Below, in pieces: positions 1 through 4,367 of a stretch of 6,275 bases of DNA. Source of the DNA: Thermoanaerobaculia bacterium (lineage in GTDB: Bacteria; Acidobacteriota; Thermoanaerobaculia; Gp7-AA8); assembly GCA_023700825.1 (NCBI GenBank), contig JAMPYE010000272.1:1-6275 (forward strand), written 5' to 3'. Numbering within the stretch: position 1 is the first letter of the stretch; the number at the start of each line of letters is the position of its first letter. Below the pieces are notes generated by a model. The model did no database searches. It saw nothing but the letters and a program-made list of their open reading frames with translations, and had not been told where the DNA came from. The translations under genes were made by a program, and so were the position numbers.

Positions 1-25
1 ACAACTAACAACTCCCCCGCCCCCC

Positions 26-61
26 TTGACGAAAACCTCTTCGTGGATAATACTTCTCCAC
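26..61 (+). promoter_or_regulatory. Putative perR promoter with overlapping Fur/PerR-type operator
   Basis: A -35-like TTGACG lies at 26-31 and a -10-like GATAAT at 46-51. The 14-bp spacer is shorter than usual. A dyad, GTGGATAATACTTCTCCAC, spans 43-61, centred on A52; seven of nine base pairs match, including five in a row at each end. Its core has the 7-1-7 layout of Fur-family boxes (GGATAAT, A, CTTCTCC). The operator would cover the -10 and the predicted transcription start near 57-58, so a bound repressor would block the polymerase, consistent with autoregulation by the adjacent gene. The predicted start is only about four bases before the ATG at 62 and no Shine-Dalgarno is present, so the transcript would be nearly leaderless. 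The dyad is seen directly; promoter function is inferred. Confidence 0.5.
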
Positions 62-514
62 ATGGAACGAACCTCCGAATTCATTCGAGGCCAGGTCGAC
101 GAGATGATCCGTCGATGTCGCGATGCGGGCATGAACGTCACGCCCCAGCGGATCGCGATTTACCGGGCGCTCGTCGAGTCGACCGCGCACCCCAGCCCTG
201 AGATGCTTTTCAACGAGGTGAGCAGGTCGATGCCCTCGCTCTCCCTCGCCACGATCTACAAGACGCTCGAAACGCTCGAAGGGATCGGGCTCGTCCGGGA
301 GATCCCGGTCACCGGCGATCGCAAGCGCTTCGACGCGATCGTGGAGAATCACCACCATCTGATCTGCAACGCGTGCGGGAGCGTCGGCGACTACCACGAC
401 GACGCTCTCGATCAACTCCCGCCGCGACGGCGTCTCGGCGGCTTCATCCCGCAGTCGGTCAGCGTCAACATCAGCGGCCTCTGTCCCTCATGCCGGGACG
501 GAAACTCCCACTGA
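62..514 (+). CDS. perR: PerR-type Fur-family peroxide-sensing transcriptional repressor
   Basis: A 150-residue Fur-family regulator of typical length. The N-terminal winged helix includes VTPQR (26-30) and the recognition-helix segment ATIYKTLETLEGIGLV (63-78). The C-terminal dimerization domain carries two CxxC pairs, C102/C105 and C141/C144, the structural zinc site. All five regulatory-metal ligands known from Bacillus subtilis PerR can be matched: H43 (H37), D91 (D85), H97 (H91), H99 (H93) and D110 (D104). Aspartate at the D104 position separates PerR from Fur, which usually has Glu there. Known PerR proteins bind Fe or Mn and lose DNA binding when peroxide oxidises a metal-bound His. A rubrerythrin directly downstream supports this call. 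The ATG at 62 was chosen because the family N-terminus fits; an in-frame TTG at 26 would add 12 unrelated residues and overlaps the promoter. Confidence 0.88.
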   Translation: MERTSEFIRGQVDEMIRRCRDAGMNVTPQRIAIYRALVESTAHPSPEMLFNEVSRSMPSLSLATIYKTLETLEGIGLVREIPVTGDRKRFDAIVENHHHLICNACGSVGDYHDDALDQLPPRRRLGGFIPQSVSVNISGLCPSCRDGNSH

Positions 515-593
515 TCGCGAGCCCCGGCGTACCGAGCAACTCACGACTCCCCTGACCGGGGAATCGAAGACCAACCCGAAGGAGAAAGACACC
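515..593 (+). other. Short perR-rubrerythrin spacer
   Basis: This 79-bp gap contains a strong Shine-Dalgarno, AAGGAG at 579-584, nine bases before the rubrerythrin ATG. A weak inverted pair, CCCCGG at 522-527 and CCGGGG at 556-561, encloses a 28-base loop and has no T tract, so a terminator is unlikely. I see no convincing -35/-10 pair and no second copy of the operator dyad found upstream of perR. Co-transcription of the two genes from the upstream promoter is therefore the simplest reading. Confidence 0.4.
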
Positions 594-1016
594 ATGGCCA
601 AGGAACTCAAGGGAAGCAAGACCGAGCAGAGCCTCAAGGATGCGTTCGCCGGAGAATCGATGGCGAACCGCCGCTACCTCTATTTCGCGAAGCTGGCCGA
701 CGTCGAAGGGCAGCCCGACATCGCCGGCCTCTTCCGCGACACCGCCGAGGGCGAGACGGGCCACGCGCATGGCCACCTCGACTACCTCCGGAAGTCGGGA
801 GACCCCGCCACCGGCCTGCCGATGGGCGACAGCGCCACCAACCTGAAGTCCGCCATCCACGGCGAGACGCACGAGTACACCGATATGTACCCCGGCATGG
901 CGAAGACCGCCCGCGAGGAGGGCTTCGACGAGATCGCCGACTGGTTCGAGACCCTCGCACGCGCCGAGAAGTCGCACGCCGGCCGCTTCAAGAAGGGCCT
1001 GGACTCGCTTTCGTAG
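594..1016 (+). CDS. Rubrerythrin, diiron domain only (no rubredoxin domain)
   Basis: A 140-residue ferritin-like four-helix protein. All canonical rubrerythrin diiron ligands are visible: E21 in GESMANRRY, E54 and H57 in the first ExxH, E91 and E94 in GETHEY, and E125 and H128 in the second ExxH. E91/E94 corresponds to the extra-Glu arrangement that marks true rubrerythrins rather than plain ferritin-like proteins. Classical rubrerythrin, about 190 residues, ends in a rubredoxin domain with two CxxCG knuckles. This protein has no cysteine at all and stops after the diiron bundle, like sulerythrin-type proteins. The known role is cytosolic NAD(P)H-driven reduction of hydrogen peroxide to water, which needs an external electron donor here. 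An AAGGAG ribosome site and an MAKELKGSKTE N-terminus support the ATG. It follows perR by 79 bp and precedes DUF3501 and an Fe-S protein. Confidence 0.9.
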   Translation: MAKELKGSKTEQSLKDAFAGESMANRRYLYFAKLADVEGQPDIAGLFRDTAEGETGHAHGHLDYLRKSGDPATGLPMGDSATNLKSAIHGETHEYTDMYPGMAKTAREEGFDEIADWFETLARAEKSHAGRFKKGLDSLS

Positions 1017-1025
1017 GTTCTGTCC

Positions 1026-1055
1026 GCGAGCCCGGCGCCTCGGCGCCGGGCTCGC
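1026..1055 (+). terminator. GC-rich perfect hairpin after the rubrerythrin gene
   Basis: A perfect 14-bp inverted repeat, arms 1026-1039 and 1042-1055 with only TC between them, starts nine bases after the rubrerythrin stop codon. In RNA the innermost pair would open to give a four-base loop. No T tract follows, so it is not a classical intrinsic terminator. It could be a U-less terminator, a partial attenuator that lowers expression of the DUF3501 and Fe-S genes relative to rubrerythrin, or a 3'-end protecting structure. The hairpin is seen directly; the role is inferred. Confidence 0.55.
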
Positions 1056-1066
1056 ACCTCGCGACC

Positions 1067-1172
1067 GAATTGAGAATTTAGAATTGAGAATTGAGAGAGC
1101 GCGACCGCGCAACCTCGCGCCTGACCGCACCCGCCTCTCATCTCTCAATTCTCAATTCACAATTCTCAATTC
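1067..1172. repeat. 32-bp inverted repeat built of AATTGAG heptads
   Basis: The left arm (1067-1098) holds four tandem 7-bp units of the AATTGAG type; the second is AATTTAG. The right arm (1141-1172) holds the reverse-complement units CTCAATT, with one variant CACAATT. The arms pair at 30 of 32 positions, and both mismatches fall in the same heptad. A 42-base GC-rich loop lies between them. The arms are strikingly AT-rich against the GC-rich surroundings. The structure lies between the rubrerythrin hairpin and the DUF3501 ribosome site, and the right arm ends six bases before AAGGAG at 1178-1183. Confidence 0.85.
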
Positions 1173-1183
1173 CTCCGAAGGAG
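1173..1183 (+). promoter_or_regulatory. DUF3501 ribosome-binding site inside a mini-hairpin
   Basis: AAGGAG at 1178-1183 precedes the ATG at 1190 by six bases and fixes the DUF3501 start. The sequence CTCCGAAGGAG (1173-1183) can fold into a 4-bp stem with a GAA loop that pairs part of the Shine-Dalgarno. It directly abuts the long AATTGAG inverted repeat and could stack on it. The short stem alone is weak, so an effect on translation is only a possibility. Confidence 0.4.
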
Positions 1184-1189
1184 ACATCA

Positions 1190-1798
1190 ATGACCACCCT
1201 CACCCGCTCCATCCCCCGGCGCGACATCCTGGACCTCGGTGACTACGAGCGCCGCCGCGACGAGATCCGAACCTCGGCCATCGCCGCGCGCAAGCTGCAC
1301 CGAATCGAGCTCGGCTCGAACGCGATTCTCTCGTTCGAAAATCGCGAGACGCTGACCTACCAGATCCAGGAGATGCTCCGCACGGAGCGAATCGTGAAGG
1401 AACCCGAGATCCAGCACGAGATCGAAACGTACAGCGAGCTGCTCCCGGCTCCCGACGCGCTGTCGGCGACGATGCTGATCGAGTTCCCCGAGAAGGCGGA
1501 GCGCGACGTGCGCCTCGTCGAGATGCTCGGGCTCGATCGCCATCTCCGGATCGACTTCGCCGGCGCGGGCTCCGCCTCGGCGACTTTCGATCAGCGCCAG
1601 ATCGACGTCGAGCGGCTCAGCTCCGTGCAGTTCGTCCGCTTCCAGCTGACCGCCGCTCAGGTGGCAGCCCTCCGCGCAGGGGCGACAGTCACCGTCGTGA
1701 GCGATCATCCGCACTACAATCACTCCACCGTCATCCCGGCTGCGACCGCCTCGGCGCTGATCGCCGACCTGGATGACGCGAGGGCGACGGAGGCCTGA
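1190..1798 (+). CDS. DUF3501 family protein (rubrerythrin/Fe-S cluster partner)
   Basis: A 202-residue soluble protein that I recognise as DUF3501 (PF12007) from its overall pattern. The N-terminal IPRRDILDLGDYERRRDEIR (8-27) leads into a charged helical region. The family signature FENRETLTYQIQEMLR lies at 49-64, and a conserved C-terminal DHPHYNHSTVIP starts at D172. No signal peptide, membrane segment or cysteine-rich cofactor motif is present; the His/Asp-rich DHPHYNH stretch could bind a metal. From general knowledge, DUF3501 genes recur next to rubrerythrin and HdrD-like Fe-S genes, as here, but their biochemical role is not established. The start is the ATG at 1190 behind a good Shine-Dalgarno; an in-frame upstream TTG at 1091 would translate the repeat region and is rejected. 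The stop lies four bases before the next start, so the two genes are almost certainly translated from one mRNA. Confidence 0.8.
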   Translation: MTTLTRSIPRRDILDLGDYERRRDEIRTSAIAARKLHRIELGSNAILSFENRETLTYQIQEMLRTERIVKEPEIQHEIETYSELLPAPDALSATMLIEFPEKAERDVRLVEMLGLDRHLRIDFAGAGSASATFDQRQIDVERLSSVQFVRFQLTAAQVAALRAGATVTVVSDHPHYNHSTVIPAATASALIADLDDARATEA

Positions 1799-1802
1799 CG
1801 AC

Positions 1803-3086
1803 GTGTACGACATCCGCGACGCGAAGTACTGGGACGAAGGCGGTCTCTACGCCGAGATGCGGCGCGTCTACGATGTCTGCCACACCTGCAGGATGTGCTT
1901 CAGCTACTGCCCCTCCTTCCCTTCCCTCTTCGACGCCATCGACCGGCACGAGGAGAAAGGCGAAGGAGAAGTGGAAGCGCTGAACACGAAGGAGATGGAC
2001 GAAGTCGTCGATCTCTGCTTCCAGTGCAAGCTCTGCTACGTCAAGTGCCCGTACACCCCGCCTCACAAGTTCATGGTCGACTTCCCGCGCCTGATGCTCC
2101 GGGCAAAGGCAATCCGCGCGAAGAAGCACGGAGTCACGTTCCAGGACCGAATCCTCGGCGACCCCGACAAGACCGCGCGGCGATCGACGGGGATGTTCGC
2201 GAAGCTCGTCAACTGGGCGAACCGGCAGAGGCCGATCCGCATCGCGATGGAAAAGACGATCGGGATCCACCGCGACCGCGTCCTGCCTCCCTTCGCGTCG
2301 CTCACCTTCGAGGGCTGGTTTGCGAGGCGGCAGCCGAAGGTGCACGCGACGTCCGACGACTCGAACGTCGTCGCGATCTTCGAGAGCTGCAACATCAACT
2401 ACAACTACCCGAGCGTCGGACAGGCGGCGGTGCAGGTTCTGGAGCGCAACGGCAAGGCGGTGATCCGGCCCGAGCAGGTCTGCTGCGGCATGCCGGCGAT
2501 GGACGGCGGTGACGTGGTCAAGGCGATCCGGAACGCGAAGAAGAACGTCAAGGCGCTCGCACCCCTCGTCAAGCGCGGCATCCCCGTCGTCGTATGCGCT
2601 CCGACCTGCGGCTACGTGATGAAGCAGGACTGGCCCGACCTGCTCGATTCGGACGACGCCCGTCTCGTTGCGCAGAACACCTACGACATCGGAGAGTACC
2701 TCGCGAAGCTCAAGAGCGAAGGAAAGCTCGACACGACGTTCGAGGTTCCCCAGGGGAAGCTCGCCTACCACATCCCCTGCCACCTCCGTGCCCAGAACAT
2801 CGGCCAGCCTTTCACGAAGATCCTGAGCGGCGCGGCGGGGACGACAGTCGAGGCGATCGAAGAGTGCTCAGCGTTCGACGGAACCTGGGGGATGAAAGAG
2901 GAGTACTACGACCACTCCCGCAAGTGCTCCCAGAAACTCTGCCGCCAGATGAAGAGCTCCGAGGCGGATCGTTTCGTCTCCGACTGCATGATGGCGGGTT
3001 TGAACGTGATCGAAGAGACAGGCCGCGCGCCCGTGCACCCCGTCGAAGTCCTCCGCGACGCCTACGGAATGAAGCCGGAAAAATAG
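1803..3086 (+). CDS. HdrD/GlpC-like Fe-S protein with two 4Fe-4S motifs and two CCG-type domains
   Basis: A 427-residue soluble protein of the heterodisulfide-reductase-related family. Two ferredoxin motifs come first: C26xxC29xxC32xxxC36P and C72xxC75xxC78xxxC82P. The first cysteine-rich domain has C196, C227-C228-G229 and C265xxxC269. The second has C326, then C355-S356-A357 where CCG is expected, followed by DGTWG, and a late C395. Such proteins pass electrons or reduce disulfides; HdrD and GlpC are the best-known relatives. Next to DUF3501 and a rubrerythrin with no rubredoxin, it is the obvious candidate electron donor, which is inference. I chose GTG at 1803 because GGAGG at 1789-1793 sits nine bases upstream and the start falls four bases after the DUF3501 stop. 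An in-frame ATG at 1773 has no ribosome site and would overlap DUF3501 by 26 bp. Confidence 0.85.
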   Translation: MYDIRDAKYWDEGGLYAEMRRVYDVCHTCRMCFSYCPSFPSLFDAIDRHEEKGEGEVEALNTKEMDEVVDLCFQCKLCYVKCPYTPPHKFMVDFPRLMLRAKAIRAKKHGVTFQDRILGDPDKTARRSTGMFAKLVNWANRQRPIRIAMEKTIGIHRDRVLPPFASLTFEGWFARRQPKVHATSDDSNVVAIFESCNINYNYPSVGQAAVQVLERNGKAVIRPEQVCCGMPAMDGGDVVKAIRNAKKNVKALAPLVKRGIPVVVCAPTCGYVMKQDWPDLLDSDDARLVAQNTYDIGEYLAKLKSEGKLDTTFEVPQGKLAYHIPCHLRAQNIGQPFTKILSGAAGTTVEAIEECSAFDGTWGMKEEYYDHSRKCSQKLCRQMKSSEADRFVSDCMMAGLNVIEETGRAPVHPVEVLRDAYGMKPEK

Positions 3087-3092
3087 AACGCG

Positions 3093-3127
3093 GGCCGAAG
3101 GCCAGAGGCCAAAGGTCAAAGCAGGGC
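3093..3127. repeat. GGCCAAA-type heptad array downstream of the Fe-S gene
   Basis: Seven bases after the stop of the Fe-S gene a strict 7-bp period begins, with units GGCCGAA, GGCCAGA, GGCCAAA, GGTCAAA and GCAGGGC. The stretch 3102-3122 recurs as a reverse complement at 4318-4345, beyond the cyclase gene, where one extra heptad is inserted. The two copies thus flank the cyclase gene as inverted repeats. Confidence 0.8.
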
Positions 3128-3168
3128 GCGGTCCGTTCAAGGTCGTAAGTCGCCTTTCGAGACTCTAA

Positions 3169-3208
3169 GTGGCGCAGGCACTCCTGCCTGCGCGTCGCCG
3201 AAGGCGAC
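3169..3208. repeat. REP-like double hairpin
   Basis: GTGG (3169-3172) leads into a perfect 9-bp stem, arms 3172-3180 and 3185-3193 around the loop CTCC. With no gap follows a second perfect stem, GTCGCC at 3194-3199 and GGCGAC at 3203-3208 around GAA. A GTGG or GTAG tetranucleotide before a GC-rich palindrome is the known layout of REP elements mobilised by RAYT (TnpA_REP) transposases. No RAYT gene is in the window, and only a genome-wide copy count would confirm the class. It could also act as an end-of-transcript structure for the upstream operon. Confidence 0.5.
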
Positions 3209-3350
3209 CAATCGTCGGCCAATGGAATTCGGGCACGCGGTGGCGCTCTCTTCACTGGTTCCACTGCGTTCCCCGTCCCTTGCTCTCGCCCGGTTGTCGA
3301 CCGCGGGGCATCTGCAGTAGCGTTCGCATTACGTTCTGGAGGACACCACC

Positions 3351-4166
3351 TTGCGTACGCTGCTTGTCTCCGTCGCCCTGCTTCTCGCGACCGCCTGCGT
3401 CTCGGTGACGACGACGGAAGAACCCGTTCCTGCGCCCGCGGGATTCGATCTCTCGACGGCGCAGGTCGTCGACCTGACGCACTCATTCGACGACAAGACG
3501 CTCTACTGGCCAACTTCGCCTTCGGCGTTCGAGCTCCGGCAGCTCAGCCATGAAGTGACGCCGGGCGGCTGGTTCTACGCCTCGAACACGCTCTGCACAC
3601 CCGAGCATGGAGGCACGCATCTCGACGCGCCCATCCACTTCGCGGAGAATCGGTGGACCAGCGACCAGATCCCCGTCGATCGACTCGTCGGCCCCGCCGT
3701 CGTGATCGACGTGCGAGACGAACCCGCGCTCGAGGACTACCGCCTCACCGCCGACGACGTGCGCGCGTGGGAGAAGCGAAACGGAACGATCGAGGCCGGG
3801 GCGATCGTGATTCTCCGCACCGGATGGTTCACCCGCTGGCCCGACCGGCTCCGCTATCTCGGCGACGATACCCCGGGTGACGCGTCGAAGCTGCACTTCC
3901 CGTCGTACGGCGAAGACGCCGCCAGACTTCTCGTCACCGAACGCAAGGTCGCAGTCCTCGGCGTCGACACCGCGAGCATCGATTACGGGCAGTCGAAGGA
4001 CTTCATCGTCCACAGGATCGCGAACGCGGAGAACGTCGTCGGCCTCGAGAATCTCGCGAACCTGGACGTGCTTCCGGAGCGCGGCGCCTGGATCGTCGCC
4101 CTGCCGATGAAGATCGCCGGCGGCTCCGGCGGCCCGCTCCGCGCCGTCGCGCTCCTGCCGCAGTGA
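3351..4166 (+). CDS. Cyclase-family (kynurenine formamidase-like) metal hydrolase, probable lipoprotein
   Basis: A 271-residue member of the cyclase family (PF04199). The metal-binding signature HGGTHLDAPIHF sits at 86-97. H86, H90, D92 and H96 keep the spacing of the Bacillus KynB ligands and catalytic His as I recall them (H50, H54, D56, H60). H221 and E233 keep the 12-residue spacing of the second metal pair, so an active two-metal hydrolase is likely. The family includes kynurenine formamidase, isatin hydrolase and related amidases/lactonases; the substrate cannot be read from sequence. The N-terminus MRTLLVSVALLLATAC looks like a lipoprotein signal with C16 as the lipidated residue; Ala at -3 is a weaker lipobox than LAGC. 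Export distinguishes it from cytosolic KynB. The TTG start at 3351 is supported by GGAGG eight bases upstream and by the signal peptide. No tryptophan-pathway neighbour is visible. Confidence 0.82.
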   Translation: MRTLLVSVALLLATACVSVTTTEEPVPAPAGFDLSTAQVVDLTHSFDDKTLYWPTSPSAFELRQLSHEVTPGGWFYASNTLCTPEHGGTHLDAPIHFAENRWTSDQIPVDRLVGPAVVIDVRDEPALEDYRLTADDVRAWEKRNGTIEAGAIVILRTGWFTRWPDRLRYLGDDTPGDASKLHFPSYGEDAARLLVTERKVAVLGVDTASIDYGQSKDFIVHRIANAENVVGLENLANLDVLPERGAWIVALPMKIAGGSGGPLRAVALLPQ

Positions 4167-4167
4167 T

Positions 4168-4200
4168 GTGGAGTGCGAAAGCGAAGCCTCTACGCTCCAC
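4168..4200 (+). terminator. Hairpin just after the cyclase stop codon
   Basis: GTGGAG (4168-4173) pairs with CTCCAC (4195-4200), starting two bases after the stop. Inside lies GCGAAAGC (4175-4182), a possible GAAA tetraloop on a short GC stem. A second, weaker pair, GCGGAG at 4228-4233 and CTCCGC at 4245-4250, follows. There is no T tract. It may end or stabilise the cyclase mRNA; this is a modest prediction. Apart from these hairpins and the heptad array from 4269, the 201-bp gap has no recognisable gene. Confidence 0.35.
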
Positions 4201-4268
4201 TACACGGAGGCCGTTGTGCGCTCGACCGCGGAGGCTCATCCCCGCTCCGCAGGACGCTCGACACGCTT

Positions 4269-4352
4269 CCTATGACCTACGGCCTATGATGTTTGGCCTC
4301 CGACCCGCCTTTCGCTTGCTTTGACCTTTGGCCTTTGGCCTCTGGCCTGCCT
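4269..4352. repeat. CCTTTGG/CCTATGA heptad array before the M61 gene
   Basis: Twelve consecutive 7-bp units stay in register over 84 bp. Most begin CCT: CCTATGA twice, CCTACGG, CCTCCGA, CCTTTGG twice, CCTCTGG and CCTGCCT; several others are degenerate. The part at 4318-4345 is the reverse complement of 3102-3122 plus one additional heptad. The array ends one base before the TATGAT that may serve as the M61 -10 element. Confidence 0.8.
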
Positions 4353-4358
4353 TATGAT
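4328..4358 (+). promoter_or_regulatory. Putative M61 promoter abutting the heptad array
   Basis: TATGAT at 4353-4358 matches the -10 consensus at five of six positions and lies nine bases before the ATG at 4368, so the mRNA would be leaderless or nearly so. This fits the lack of any Shine-Dalgarno there. Candidate -35 elements lie in the array at 7-bp steps: TTGGCC at 4328-4333 (19-bp spacer), TTGGCC at 4335-4340 (12 bp) and the better TTGACC at 4321-4326 (26 bp). None is ideally spaced. The -10 is reasonable; the -35 assignment is uncertain. Confidence 0.35.
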
Positions 4359-4367
4359 TCCGCCGCC

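Larger units (their letters stand above)
3087..3350 (+). other. 264-bp spacer between the Fe-S and cyclase genes
   Basis: The proximal part holds the heptad array (3093-3127) and the double hairpin (3169-3208). I find no gene and no convincing tRNA or other RNA in the rest. A weak promoter guess is TTGTCG at 3294-3299 with TAGCGT at 3318-3323, 18 bp apart; the -10 matches consensus poorly. A strong Shine-Dalgarno, GGAGG at 3338-3342, precedes the TTG start of the cyclase gene. The length and structure suggest the cyclase gene is a separate transcription unit. Confidence 0.4.

Noticed and set aside
26..61. TTG at 26 as the perR start
   Set aside because: It would add 12 residues that do not resemble the family, has no ribosome site, and coincides with the -35-like element and operator.
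1067..1172. AATTGAG repeats as additional PerR boxes
   Set aside because: Units such as TTAGAAT resemble half-sites and the 7-bp size fits a 7-1-7 box, but the units are tandem without the single-base centre, differ from the 43-61 dyad, and unrelated heptad arrays occur in the other spacers.
1773..1802. ATG at 1773 as the start of the Fe-S protein
   Set aside because: No Shine-Dalgarno precedes it and it overlaps DUF3501, while GTG at 1803 has GGAGG at the right distance.
1731..2783. A 350-codon open frame on the minus strand opposite the Fe-S gene
   Set aside because: It is an antisense shadow of the cysteine-motif protein. It has no family signature and would overlap two well-supported genes.
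3169..3408. A 79-codon + strand frame starting at 3169
   Set aside because: It runs through the double hairpin and into the cyclase gene in another frame, has no ribosome site and is Arg/Pro-rich, as expected of a shadow.
3093..4352. Heptad arrays as a CRISPR array
   Set aside because: The units are 7 bp with no spacers and there is no cas gene.
4293..4367. TTG at 4293 as the M61 start
   Set aside because: The added 25 residues only translate the heptad repeats, and the domain begins just after the ATG at 4368.
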